64,000 bases of DNA. Origin: Mycogone perniciosa. Lineage: Eukaryota > Ascomycota > Sordariomycetes > Hypocreales > Hypocreaceae. Below, piece after piece: positions 12,813-23,879 of the stretch (positions are counted from its first letter, which is position 1; each line of letters starts with the position of its first letter). Under the pieces are notes generated by a model, which searched no databases, had not been told where the DNA came from, and was given only the letters and a program-made list of their open reading frames with translations. Where the stretch lies: NCBI GenBank assembly GCA_025331125.1, contig JAOALB010000167.1:1-64000 (forward strand). The letters are read 5' to 3'. Position numbers and translations under genes: made by a program.

Positions 12813-13505
12813 AGGTGCTGGGTGACGGGGCTTGCTTGTTTCTTTCTATGGCCGGTGGCTCTTGTATAGAGGATTTTTATGATGATGGCAACAGAGCAGC
12901 GTTGATGCCTGTACGTTTCTGATATATACCATATCTGTGTATAGCTTATCTGTCGTGTTGGTAGATGAAGATGTGCAATTGATTGATACGAAGTCTTATG
13001 ATCATATGAAATCTGACGACTTTGGATGCTTGATAACATCATATCGTATGGGGTGGCACTGCGGACGCTTTGATTTACTTTCAAATTGCCTACGATATTT
13101 TCGGACATATTCGGACATTTATTGGACTATGGAGTATATCCGTTGGTGAGTTTTAACAATGCAAAAAGGGTGTTCCTATGTATGAAATATGAATCAATTA
13201 ATAGCGACAATAACACTGAGAAACCGGGCGTCAAAGACGTAAAAAAAAAACACAAAAAAAAACACTGCATGATTGATAAAGGCTCCAAAAAAAAGGTTAT
13301 CTTTGGCTTTTGTGTTTGTTGGTCCATCGGTAGTACTACCATACCTACCTAGATAGCACCTGTGACTTTGGCGGCAATTCCGACTTTTTCCCTAAGCTAA
13401 ATCCTACTTGCTCTATTCCCTACCTCCTCACTCTCTTACATGAGAGTCATAATTCTACATGAGATCATGACGGATGATTGAGCAGCTCCTCATAAACAAA
13501 AAGCG
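12813..13505. other. intergenic, trs120 to PABA synthase
   Basis: No gene supported. AT-rich, with A-runs near 13241-13262 and 13288-13295 and a short duplication (ATTCGGACAT) near 13100. It serves as 3' flank of trs120 and promoter of the PABA synthase gene. Confidence 0.5.
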
Positions 13506-16169
13506 ATGCCTCTGCTTCAATCACAGTCTCACTCGCCAGCCATGGAGGGCCCTCCAAGTCCTTCAGCAGAAGGCGGAGAAAACAACAGTCATAACCATCA
13601 GCGACGACGACGAAGGATTCTATTTCTAGATGCATACGACTCATTCACCAACAACATCGTCTCACTCCTCAAAGAAGCACTAGGCCACGACGTCCTCGTG
13701 TACGTCCTGCACATGGACCTCAAAACACTGCACTCAGACCCCAGTCCCGACTGGACGCCCGAGCAGTTCCTCGCCCGCTTGCCGAGCTTCGATGCCGTGG
13801 TGTGCGGGCCGGGACCGGGATCACCGCTCTGCGAGGCGGATGTCGGAGCGTTCCGCCTGCTGTGTAGTCTGCCCCGGGAGAAGGCCGTTCCCGTGATGGG
13901 TATCTGTCTCGGTTTCCAGAGCCTGGTCGAGCATTTTGGCGGCGGGATCCGCAAGCTGAGGAGGGGCTTGCACGGCATGGTGAGGGAGATTGGACACCGG
14001 AGGGCGGATATCTTCAACGGTGTTCCGCGGTGTACGGCGACGCTGTATCATAGCCTTTGTGTGGATGTGGGACAGGACAACGTTCCTGCGGATAGATGGG
14101 GGAGTGAGATGTGGCTGTCTCCGAAGATTGCGCCGGAGTTGGTACCGCTGGCGTGGACGATAGAGAAGAGCGAGGAGGAGGGAGGAGAAGATGAGAGGAT
14201 CTTGATGGGTGTGAGGCATGCGAGGTTGCCGCTTTGGGGGCTTCAGTATCATCCCGAGAGCGTGTGTACGTGTCCAGCGGCGCGTGACGTGCTGAGGAAC
14301 TGGTTCAGCCAGGCTCTCAAGTGGAATGAGTCGATGGGGAGGGAAATCCAGCCGATTGATGTTGCGGAATACGCGGACAGTTTCGACCCGGCCAGGATCA
14401 TTGAGCGGAGTGTCGTCGCTGAACGGAAGCTTCCTACTCGGAAGTGGTGGAGGGATATGCAGTCTGGGCTGGCATCCTCAGACATTGCGGTTGGTTACTC
14501 TTGTCGCCAGATCAAGCTTCCTGACGGTGTTGATGCTGCGGATGTGGCGGAGTTTCTGGGGGTTGGGGATGTCAATTCCATTATGCTCGACTCCTCGAGC
14601 ACTATCAACGGCGACCCCTTGGCAAGAAACACCATCATTGCACTGGAAGCGGACAAGGCGTTGCGCTTTGAGTATCATGTTGGAGATAGCTACGTTACCT
14701 TACGGCGACCGAAGACATTGCATCGGGATGAAGAGTGTCAGCGGATAGAGATTGACAGCAGCGATGAGCACGGCGCTTATGACGTCTGGAAAATCATCTC
14801 TGAGTTCTGGCAGCGAAGGAGGGTGTCAGACGAAGGAGGCCAACAGCCAGCGTTCAAGGGCGGCTTTATGGGATTTGTCACGTATGAGATGGGACTGAGT
14901 GTTTTGAGTCCGGGAGTCGTATCCAAGACCAGGGGCCACGATAGACCGGACCTGTGCTTTGCTTGGATCTCAAAGAGCATTGTTCTTGACCACCAGGCGG
15001 GAGTGGCTTACATCCAGGCCCTGACGGATCACGAGTCGGACACTGAGGCATGGGTTGATAATCTTGTCAACACGCTTCAGAATTCTCGAGCATGGCAACA
15101 TCCTGGCTGCGGAACAGAAGACTACAAGGCCGCGGCAAAGGGGGGACGAACTGGCGAACCACTCCTCCGTGAGGTGCAGGAAACCAAGGGAAGGCTGCGC
15201 TTCAGAACTCCGGATTCAGGGAAGTATGAGGATGATGTCCGTCAATGCCAGGATGCCATCAGCGAGGGCCAGTCCTACGAACTTTGTCTGACAGCGCAGA
15301 CTACTATGACCCGACCACCAGGCAACGACATCCCACACCACTTGCGGACGCGTCTGAGCAACGGCCAATCTAAGCATGACAACGGTACAAACATGTCAAC
15401 TGAAGAAGCATCACGACACGGCACCCCGTGGCAGATCTACCGAACCCTCCGCGCCAGACAACCCGCTCCATTCGGTTCGTTCATCCGCCTCGGCGGTGCC
15501 ACCATCCTCAGCAGCTCCCCCGAGCGCTTCCTCACCCACGACCCCAAAGGTCTCTGCTCCATGCGGCCCATGAAAGGCACAGTCCGCAAATCAGAAGCCG
15601 TGTCAACCCTCGCCCAGGCCGAGAAACTTCTGCACATTCCGAAGGAGGAGGCGGAGAACCTGATGATTGTGGACCTCGTCCGGCACGACTTACACGGCGT
15701 CTGCGGCGCTGGTAGCGTAACTGTGCCGGAACTGCTCAAGGTGGAAGAATACGCCTCCGTCTTCCAAATGATCACCGTCGTCAACGGACAACTCCCGATG
15801 AACGAATCCTCGCTCAACGGTCTAGACGTCCTCGCCGCTGCTCTTCCTCCAGGAAGCATGACCGGCGCTCCCAAGAAGCGCAGCTGCGAAATCCTGCGCG
15901 TCATCGAGCCCACCGAGCGAAGTTTGTACTCGGGCGTCGTTGGCTTCCTCGACGTCAAGGGCCAGGGCGATTGGAGCGTCACTATCCGGACCATGTTCCG
16001 CTGGGATGACGAAACAACGCCGCCGGAGGAGGGCGAGACGAAACCAAGAGAAGTGTGGCGCATTGGGGCAGGGGGCGCTGTGACGACGCTGAGTACGCCG
16101 GAGGGGGAGAGGGAGGAGATGTTTACGAAGCTTTGCGGACCGCTGGGCATTTTCAAAGATGTTGCTTAG
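13506..16169 (+). CDS. pabA: bifunctional aminodeoxychorismate (PABA) synthase
   Basis: Single-exon gene, 887 residues. It converts chorismate and glutamine to 4-amino-4-deoxychorismate, the branch to p-aminobenzoate and folate. The N-terminal half is a class I glutamine amidotransferase: FLDAYDSFTNNI, VVCGPGPGSP, the nucleophile cysteine in MGICLGFQSL, and the His/Glu pair in LQYHPES. The C-terminal half is the chorismate-binding (PabB/TrpE) domain: a glycine-rich GGFMGFVTYEMGL segment, SYELCLTAQTT, SSSPERFL, MRPMKGT, NLMIVDLVRHDL and PGSMTGAPKKRSCEIL. The fused order is typical of fungi; anthranilate synthase is unlikely because the amidotransferase precedes the PabB part in one chain. The Met at residue 13 is an alternative start. 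The name pabA follows Aspergillus usage. Confidence 0.93.
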   Translation: MPLLQSQSHSPAMEGPPSPSAEGGENNSHNHQRRRRRILFLDAYDSFTNNIVSLLKEALGHDVLVYVLHMDLKTLHSDPSPDWTPEQFLARLPSFDAVVCGPGPGSPLCEADVGAFRLLCSLPREKAVPVMGICLGFQSLVEHFGGGIRKLRRGLHGMVREIGHRRADIFNGVPRCTATLYHSLCVDVGQDNVPADRWGSEMWLSPKIAPELVPLAWTIEKSEEEGGEDERILMGVRHARLPLWGLQYHPESVCTCPAARDVLRNWFSQALKWNESMGREIQPIDVAEYADSFDPARIIERSVVAERKLPTRKWWRDMQSGLASSDIAVGYSCRQIKLPDGVDAADVAEFLGVGDVNSIMLDSSSTINGDPLARNTIIALEADKALRFEYHVGDSYVTLRRPKTLHRDEECQRIEIDSSDEHGAYDVWKIISEFWQRRRVSDEGGQQPAFKGGFMGFVTYEMGLSVLSPGVVSKTRGHDRPDLCFAWISKSIVLDHQAGVAYIQALTDHESDTEAWVDNLVNTLQNSRAWQHPGCGTEDYKAAAKGGRTGEPLLREVQETKGRLRFRTPDSGKYEDDVRQCQDAISEGQSYELCLTAQTTMTRPPGNDIPHHLRTRLSNGQSKHDNGTNMSTEEASRHGTPWQIYRTLRARQPAPFGSFIRLGGATILSSSPERFLTHDPKGLCSMRPMKGTVRKSEAVSTLAQAEKLLHIPKEEAENLMIVDLVRHDLHGVCGAGSVTVPELLKVEEYASVFQMITVVNGQLPMNESSLNGLDVLAAALPPGSMTGAPKKRSCEILRVIEPTERSLYSGVVGFLDVKGQGDWSVTIRTMFRWDDETTPPEEGETKPREVWRIGAGGAVTTLSTPEGEREEMFTKLCGPLGIFKDVA

Positions 16170-16536
16170 ACAAACGGGAGTATAGATACCTCAACGTATG
16201 GATTAACTGGAGTTTTAGGGTTCAACAGCACCAAGAGGGCGGATTCATAGATAGACACATACACGCATACAAAGCACAAGCGAATTTAGAGAGAAATGGC
16301 ATGGCTCCAACATTGAAACCTGAATCTTTCAAAAGCAAAACACACCCTAGACCAAAGCAACGATACCCGGAAGACCGCTTAATGCCTGGTGAAAAACCTC
16401 GCATGAAATATGGTACACATGATACGTCATACAGCTCTTGATAGCGCCATCCCGGAACGTCGTTTCTTTCCCTATTACTCCCATTCCCAAGAACCTACTC
16501 ATATTATCGGCTGGACGATGATGGGGGGCCGGGCGT
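16170..16536. other. convergent intergenic, PABA synthase / vps55
   Basis: The genes on each side converge here, so it should hold both 3' untranslated regions. I see no further gene. Confidence 0.5.
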
Positions 16537-16997
16537 CTAAAATTCCTGCTCTTCCTGGAAGAACATACCGAAGCTGATGATCGTCCCGTAGATCAACAAA
16601 CCACCAGTAATGGACATGATCATGGCCTCGACTCGGATGAGGTCGGAATGCGCAAGCACAACAGGGAGGGCTAGAAGACAGCATTAGGACATGAACACCT
16701 CCGTGGGGACAGCAGCAGTCATAGAAGGGGCGGGAACGCACCAATGCCCATCACAACGAAGAAGCCAGTAAAGAACCTCCCCAAATCAAGAACCGCCGCG
16801 CCGCCGCTCTCGACGAAGTCATCTGGGTTTGCGCAGCGGCCGCAGATCCAGTTCGGCACTGGCGCAAGGACGTAGGTGGCGACGACCAGCAGCGGGTAAT
16901 AGACCTTGAAGAGCGCGCAGGAGAGGATAACGAGGAGGAAGCCAACGGCGAGGACGAAGGAGAGGGCGATGATGGTTTTCAGGCCGGCTGTTGGCAT
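16537..16997 (-). CDS. vps55: vacuolar protein sorting Vps55 (LEPROT/OB-RGRP family)
   Basis: A small four-helix membrane protein of late endosomes that acts with Vps68 in sorting to the vacuole. Exon 1 is 16997-16742 and exon 2 is 16670-16537, joined in phase (G|CC, alanine), giving 129 residues, the normal length. Motifs: GLKTIIALSFVLAVGFLLVI, VYYPLLVVATYVLAPVPNWI, CGRCANPDDF, GRFFTGFFVVMGIALPVVLAH across the splice, and the final ISFGMFFQEEQEF. I chose the Met at 16997, which gives the family N-terminus (MPTAGLKTII); the frame is open to a Met 40 residues further upstream at 17117, but that part is low-complexity and not family-like. It is divergent from mak16, about 560 bp away. Confidence 0.93.
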
Positions 16998-17555
16998 GGT
17001 GGGCGATGGTTTGCTGGCTGGAATTAGAGACTCGTTGCGGGATGTCGCGTGGAGGATCGGTCGCCCCGCGGAGGGGACAGAAGAGGCTGAGAGGGAGATC
17101 GCGGTAGGAGTCGTCAAACGAAGTACAATTGATCGGTTTGTCGCTGCGAAATGGGCAAAAGAAGAGCGGTTGGTTGCCGGCGAGGTGACGCAGATCAGAT
17201 CCGCTCAACAATACTAAGCTGAGCTGTGGAGGGAGTCGTCATATCGACCCGGAGAGTGGATTATTCCGGCGCCGCAGCACGTCTCCAGGCCCACGCGCCA
17301 ACCAGGAAGGCGGTGAAAGCGGAGGTGCAGTGGCTGGGACAAGCGTGCAAATTTGGGCCTATGATGGGACGGCAAAAAAATCTCGAGTCTGGAGAGGATC
17401 CGCCCCGCCAGGACTTTTTTTTTGGGTGCAGCTTCTTCTGCATCTCTCAGACCTGTCCTGTCTGTATCAAAGCAAATTTGCTCCCTAGAACAATCAATCA
17501 ACCTGCCAAAGCCGCAAGCAATTGAACGCCCTCTGTGAAGAGGCAATTCGCCAAG
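16998..17555. promoter_or_regulatory. divergent promoter region, vps55 / mak16
   Basis: About 560 bp separates the two start codons, which point away from each other, so both promoters must lie here. No TATA box or recognised operator stands out. T-rich runs sit 5' of mak16 near 17416-17424. Confidence 0.5.
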
Positions 17556-18543
17556 ATGGCTTCGGATGAGATTGTGTGGCAAATCATCAACCAGCAGTTC
17601 TGCGCCTTCAAATTAAAGTAGGTGAAAAAAAAAATCTCCCATCTTCCGCCGGTCCAACAGAAACTCACAGACAACCAGAACGGACAAGAAGCAAACCTTC
17701 TGCCGCAATGAATACAACGTCACTGGTCTCTGCAGTCGCCAGTCATGTCCCCTCGCCAACTCGCGGTATGCCACCGTTCGGCAGCACCCGACCAAGCAGA
17801 CGCTATACCTCTACATGAAGACGGTTGAGCGAGCCCACCTACCGTCCAAGATGTGGGAGCGCATCAAGCTGTCCACCAACTACACCAAGGCGCTGGAGCA
17901 GATTGACGAGAGGCTCATCTACTGGCCCAAGTTCTTGATCCACAAGTGCAAGCAGCGTCTCACCCGCTTGACGCAGGTGCAGATCCGCATGCGCAGGATC
18001 GCAGCCGAGGAGGACCGTCTGGGCGAGAAGCTGGTGCCTAAGCTGGCCCCCAAGATCAAGCACCGTGAAGCAACGAGAGAGCGCAAGGCTGAGGCTGCGG
18101 CCAAGTTGGAGAGGACCATTGAGAGAGAGCTGCTTGAGCGCCTGCGACAGGGCGCCTACGGCGACCAACCCCTCAACGTCAGCGAAGATATCTGGAGGAA
18201 GGTCTTGAACGCCATGGAGCGGGATGGCCAGGGCCAGCGAGACGAGGACATGGACAATGGCATTGAGGAGGATGACGAGGAACTCGAGAGCGAGGACGAC
18301 GCCGAGAAGGCCATCGAATACGTCTCTGACATTGGCGAGAGCGACGAGGATGAGCTTGAAGATCTCGAGGACTGGCTGGAGAGCGAGGACGAGGATGAGG
18401 ACGAGGAAGAAGAGGACAGCGAGTCCGAGGCGGAGAAGGCGGGCAACAAGAGGAAGCGTGGCAAGGTCACCAAGATCAAGAGCAAGCGGCCGAAGCAGCA
18501 GGAGAAGGAGAAGCTGGCGTTGACCAACGACCTGTCATGGTGA
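17556..18543 (+). CDS. mak16: Mak16 ribosome biogenesis protein
   Basis: A nuclear protein needed for 60S subunit assembly. Exons 17556-17617 and 17679-18543 join in phase (AA|A, lysine) to give 308 residues. The start SDEIVWQIINQQFCAFKLK is the family signature; after the intron come FCRNEYNVTGLC, SRQSCPLANSRYATVR and LYLYMKTVERAH, with the conserved cysteines of the N-terminal domain. A basic helical middle (RLTQVQIRMRRI) is followed by a highly acidic Asp/Glu/Ser stretch (about residues 195-270) and a basic tail (GNKRKRGK), as in other Mak16 proteins. The short first exon ends just after the conserved KLK. Confidence 0.95.
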
Positions 18544-19206
18544 AGGACTGACGGGGAGAAGACTATTTGTGAATGGATTCAAATTGTAGCTTACAACCCA
18601 GACGTATGGGCTTCATAGCATTGCGGCGTTCGGATACCAATAAAACGGGTTTTCATTGTGTACAGAACAATTGCTGAATTGCAGTTCTCATGAAGGTTTC
18701 AGATGCATTATACTCCGTACTGCTAGGACGACTCCTTTATGCATTGACGGGGCGCTGTCATCTGTCATGTGAGGCCGCACCCCACTAAATACAGGCATCA
18801 AGTTTAATATGACTACTACTACTCCATACCTACCGACCACCTACCAATAGTGTCTATTAATATGTACTCTCCCTAGCATCTCCAACCCCACGTCATTAAC
18901 CGCCTCTCTCTTCTCCTTGATTCCTCCTGAACAACAACATCACAGCACCGCACCACCAACCAGCCCACTGCTTCATATATCCGAATCATGCGGAATCGCT
19001 TGCGGGTCTGAGACAGGAACATTCACACCGCCCTCGAACCGCATTCATTCCACGGCTCCAAGCAGCAGCAGCAGCAGCATCACCGCCAAATCTCAGAGCA
19101 TTCAACTCAACCTTTCCAAGAACCTCAAGCTCGCGGCGGCTTTTCTTCTCCCCTCTCTATTCCTCACGACGAAACACAACCAAACCGCCAATCACATGCC
19201 CCCGCC
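18544..19206. other. intergenic, mak16 to mso1-like gene
   Basis: No gene supported. One exact copy of the dispersed motif (TACTCCGTA) lies at 18711-18719. The downstream part is C-rich and pyrimidine-rich and is probably the leader of the Mso1-like gene. Confidence 0.5.
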
Positions 19207-20124
19207 ATGAGCTCCTGGTACTCCAACCTCGTCACCAAAACCTCCTCCCAAATCTCCTCCCTCCGCTCCACCCTCCTCTCCAGCGAGGCCGACGGCGACA
19301 CCGAAGACGACACCCACGTCTGCCGCGTCCTACGAAACTACTACTCCGAAAAGGGCCGTCCCTCGCCCTCCTGGCTGCCTCCGGACCCAAAGGCCGCCAC
19401 GCAGGCTCCTCAGACGCTGTATGCGCAGCCACAGGTCGGCTCGCGCTACGGCGGCCTCGGCGGACCGGCCGGACAACAACCCGGTGCGGGAGGGCTGAGC
19501 AGTCTATGGGATAATAATGCAGCGCAGGGACAGGGGCAGCAGCCGAAGATGCAGAGTCTGAGAACGGGGAGGCCGGCTGCGGCACCGGTTCAGCAGCTGC
19601 TGCAACAGCAGCCGCAGCCTAGTGGGAGGGATGAATTACTCGGGAGATCAGCGTCATCGGGGCCCCGGACGGGGAGTTATCAAAGTACCGGTAGTCAGGG
19701 CCAGGCCGGCGGGGGTTCAGCGCAGGATCGATTGAAGCAGCGTCTCTGGGGCACACGAACAACAAGTCCGTCATCCCAGAACTCACAAGGACCATTCCAG
19801 CCTCCACCAAGCGGAGCGCCGGCGCCGGCACCGGCACCCGTAGGTGGTGGTGGCGGCGGCGGCTATTCCGGGAACTACGAAGACAGATTCGCACCGGGAG
19901 GAGCGTACGACGGCTCACGTGGGGGAGGTAGTGGTTATGGAGGTGCGCCAGATAATAGACCATATCTAGGTGCGAATGCCCCGTGGTCAAACATCGATGG
20001 CTTTTCGGACTTTTCGGGAGGTGGAGGAGGCGGTAATGGCGGTGGTGGTGGAGCGAGACAAGGACTACCAAGCAATGGCCCTCGGAGACAGGGCCTACCT
20101 AGCGGACCGAGGGCATATCGATGA
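19207..20124 (+). CDS. Mso1-like protein (Sec1-binding region)
   Basis: Single exon, 305 residues. The first 60 residues (SSWYSNLVTKTSSQISSLRS, then DTEDDTHVCRVLRNYYSEKG and WLPPDPKA) match what I recall of the Sec1-binding Mso1 domain of filamentous fungi. The rest is low-complexity Gln/Gly/Pro/Ser, with a short conserved-looking DRLKQRLWGTR near residue 175 and a glycine-rich tail. In yeast Mso1 binds Sec1 and helps SNARE assembly at sites of secretion. The family call rests on the N-terminus only. It is convergent with the Rab GAP gene at 20406, with about 280 bp between the stop codons. Confidence 0.68.
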   Translation: MSSWYSNLVTKTSSQISSLRSTLLSSEADGDTEDDTHVCRVLRNYYSEKGRPSPSWLPPDPKAATQAPQTLYAQPQVGSRYGGLGGPAGQQPGAGGLSSLWDNNAAQGQGQQPKMQSLRTGRPAAAPVQQLLQQQPQPSGRDELLGRSASSGPRTGSYQSTGSQGQAGGGSAQDRLKQRLWGTRTTSPSSQNSQGPFQPPPSGAPAPAPAPVGGGGGGGYSGNYEDRFAPGGAYDGSRGGGSGYGGAPDNRPYLGANAPWSNIDGFSDFSGGGGGGNGGGGGARQGLPSNGPRRQGLPSGPRAYR

Positions 20125-20405
20125 GAGCAAGTATATAATACCATTGTACATGAGATGTGTGCCAGCAACAAGAGGAGGGGAGAGGAAGGGGGCCATGGTT
20201 GACAAGACAAAATACATATTAATATTTCTCACCCAGCATCGATTCTCTCTGACATTGCACGACAAAGCCAATGATACGAATTCATCAGTTATATGTAGAA
20301 AAGCTCTCAGCATAATTCCCAGTTACAAACACCAAACTCCACCATCAGATCCATAACTACATGCAAATCATACCAGTCAATTTAAAGATGATCCATCAGT
20401 CCCCC

Positions 20406-23175
20406 TTATTTTGAAGCAGCTGTTTCATCCGTCTTCGGGGCTACTGCAGACCGTGGCAGCATCTCGACTTTCCTACTCAGAAGCTTGCGCAGCTCAGGCG
20501 TTATGATTCTTTCCTGCTGCTGCGGGGCTGGTTCTGGAGTCTTTCCCTTGTTCTTTGGGGACGGCTCCTGAGCTGGACTGGCGGCCGGCCCGGCACCATC
20601 AACTGCATCAGGAGACAAAGGCTTGTTTTCTTCTATTCTTGGGGCCGGGAAGTTTTGCTTCTTATCAACGGCCTCGACGAGTCGCTGGAAGCGTCGGAAG
20701 AGAACCTCGGCACGGATCAGCGTTGACTCAAGGTCGATGGTGTTAGAGAGCTCGTTGACTGTTCACAGCTGTCAGTTATTTCCCGAAGACCGAAGAAAAG
20801 GGAAGTTGAATCCACTTACTATACTTGAGCACTTCATCAAACGCCTTCAAATGCGTCATAATCACATCGCGGTGCCTCTCCAGGATCGCGAGCGCAATGA
20901 ACAGGTGGAAGTTAGAGGTCAAGTAATCGGTCCAAAAACACTCCCAAAGATGGAGCACATCCATCCACTCAAACTCCCGCTTGAACCAGACCAGGATCAT
21001 GCGGAAGAAGAAGAAGAAGTTGGTACTATCGGCACTCTGCAGATGGTTCCATAGCTTTGGGTCCATGAAGTGGACGAGCTGGTCCAGGGCCATCAACTGG
21101 CTCCTCATGCCTGACTGGTCCCTCAAGAAGTTGCGTTCCATCCGGTCCATGAATTTTTGGAAAGCCCAGAATGCCACCGCGTCGTCCTGGATAACAGCAT
21201 AAATGGGAGCCAAGAGATCAGACATACCCTGCACATATCCGAGGTCCTTGTTGTACTCATTGTATGTAAGGAGCATCTCTTTCATCTGTTCCAGATGGAC
21301 GTTGGTGCCTACTTCGGCAAATGGTGAGTTTGGATCTGGGTGCGGAGTGTCCTCTCCAGAGAAGATGGGAACATGACGATCAGTCCGGTGAACGTCCTTT
21401 TCTGCTCCAAGTAGTCAGTATTCTGATCAGCGATAGGTTATGGGATCAAGAGGCCAACTTACCGATACGCCCACGCTGCTCGCGCCACCACTCACCCGTT
21501 TCACCGTCTCCTCCCTCCCCATCAAGGCGCTCCCACCATGAGTGCTTGAGTTTGTAGTACTGGTCCCGTAGAGAGGCAATTGTAGCTTTCCTCTCATCTA
21601 GGGTACCATACCACTCATAAATGCCCAGCAAAAAGAGCCATGCCTCCTTTCGAACTCCATCATCTGCGTCCAATCCACCGTGGAAGATTCGCTCCTTAAC
21701 CTCATCCACGGTCACAGACAAACGGCCCGTCTCAGGGTCGAAAAAGGCGTCCCACTCCTCGATCGTGATCGGCTTTCTCCTCTCTCCGAGAGATAGAGAG
21801 CTAGTCCCGTCGAGCAGCTCGAATTCACCAACGTCAGTATCCTCAAGGTCCATCACATCACGAACGGTCCATATCCGCTGTCTTCGGTCACGGTCGCTCT
21901 GTTCTGCCATCCCCATGGCCCACCTGGCCAGATATATTCTGGCACTATCGAACTCATCCTGTAGCGTCTGGACTTCCGGATTTCTCAGTAGCCTTTTCAT
22001 TTGAGGGGGCACGTTGGGATTCTCTGCCAAATCGTGGGCCGCTCTCCTGGTAAAGGTTGTGACTTTGCTGAACTTTTCCATAATGTTCCAGCCAGTCTCC
22101 TTGACGAACTTCATAAAGGGATCCATTTGTGCATCCTTTTTGTTGGATCCCGAGGCGTCTCCCTTACCATCTCGATTGCCTTGGGCCTTGGCGGCTGACT
22201 TTACTGTGAAGCCCTCGAGGTCCTCCCTGCTGGGTTCGATGAGGTAAATGTTGGGCTCAGCTGTTGACCTCTCAATTTGGATATACCTCCGTAGCCAGCG
22301 AAGTACCTCATCGGCACCCCAAAACATCTGGCCACTCTCGCCAAAGGGATCAAAGGTGTCCCTAGCGAGCCTCTTCTTCTGCAGTATGGTGCTCTGGCAC
22401 TCATCATCGTGGAAGAAGAGCGCAGGAAAGCTATCTCCTCCCCTCGAGTTGATGATTACCGAGCCATACCACCAACCCATGCTCGGTGGCCGGACCAGAA
22501 GTGAGTATACGGCGCTCATTGGGATGGCAAAGGCATACCCACCGACAGAACTGCTGTGTGCGGTCACGGTGGGAGGTGGAGGCACCAAGTATGACTGCTT
22601 CGGTGGCGAGTCCGCATCGCAGAGGTCGACCTTGACGTATACACTCGCCGAATCACCAAGGGAAGACTCAGGGACCCAGGCCAAGAGGAGGTCTGACGAG
22701 GCTATCGATGATGATGCTATCGAGGACGAGGACGTGGGACGGTCGCGTTCATATTTAGGCGGCTTCTGCTGGAGGAGAGCGATGTATCCCGGTATATTGT
22801 CCTTTGCAGATGGCGTGGGATGGACATAAACCTGCAGCGGTTGATTAGCAAGGTATTCCACAGATGATAGATAGCCTCATGGTTAATGCCCAAGCAAGTA
22901 CATACCTTGCTCTTTGAGAAAAGCAGCTTGACTCCCCTGCCTGTTTCCGTATGCGTGATGGTATCATATCCTCCCTCTTCGTCGTCACTCAATGCATAGA
23001 AGCTCGTCGATGGCGAAGCAGCTCGAGGCACCTCATCTTGAGATGCCGATCCAGAGGCCATAGCGGAAGCTCTGTTGACAGTCTCGTCACTCTCGCGGTC
23101 AGCTGAATATCTCCCTTTACAGCTCCGACTTGGGTCAGAAGACGATACGGCCACGCTCTCGTCTTTAGGGGCCAA
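20406..23175 (-). CDS. gyp7: Gyp7-type TBC Rab GTPase-activating protein
   Basis: Accelerates GTP hydrolysis on Ypt7/Rab7-like GTPases at the vacuole and late endosome. Exons: 23175-22906, 22831-21463, 21401-20820, 20758-20406; every junction keeps phase, giving about 857 residues. The N-terminal lipid-binding-like domain includes GVKLLFSKSK | VYVHPTPSAKDNIPGYI across intron 1, then GWWYGSVIINSRGGDSFPALFFHDDE. The TBC domain carries WEVF-type residues (EEWDAFFD), RIFHGGLD, the arginine-finger motif IEKDVHRTD (IxxDxxR, split by intron 2), the glutamine finger in LGYVQGMSDLLAPIY, and FFFFFRMILVWFKREF. The C-terminus is Pro/Glu-rich. All catalytic residues are present. Confidence 0.93.
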
Positions 23176-23879
23176 AGCAGATGGCTAAAACTTCTCGCTG
23201 AAGAAGAGAGAAACCGCTACGAATTCATGGCATCGATTCACGGAGTGATATGGCCGGTTTAAGTTGGTCGGGAACTGTAACCAACGGAGCGTGGCTGAAT
23301 GACGCAGGACAGGTGCCCCGCCACGCAAGGGTCAGGCCACAGAGGGGCAAGAAGAAGTACATGTACTATGATATAGCACTACCATAATATGTATTATAAA
23401 GTACTAGTACCTTGCAGTGACAGCTTGATTCGTGGCGTTTGTCAGTCGATCCAGGGAGACGAGTCATCCTTCACCTCTATTCAGAAAATGCCTACGTATG
23501 GACATACGCAACACCTGATCCTGGCCATCGAGGCTCCCTCTATTGGGCCCTTTTGGCAGTGAACCTTGCTGCCTTGAACCTCAGCTGCTAACCTACGAGG
23601 ATGTTCGCGAAGTCTGGCGGGGAAAACAAAGACACAAAATCAACATCCAACAACCAGTACTGGAATGTTTCCATGTACCATTTCTCGATACACCTAGGGC
23701 CTTGTCTTGCTTGATAGACGCCGCTCAATTTTATCTCTTTTTATTTTCATCTATTAGTATTATTTAGTTCTCTCTCAAGCGCTATGCGCCGATGACCAAC
23801 ACCCGTGGCTAATAAAATCTCCTACCCGGAAGCCTAAAAACGACGTGAAATTTGCACAAACAAAGTCACTAAGTAAACA
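23176..23879. other. intergenic, gyp7 5' side to PAP2 gene 3' side
   Basis: Contains the promoter of the Rab GAP gene and the 3' flank of the PAP2-like gene. No coding region is convincing. Confidence 0.5.
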
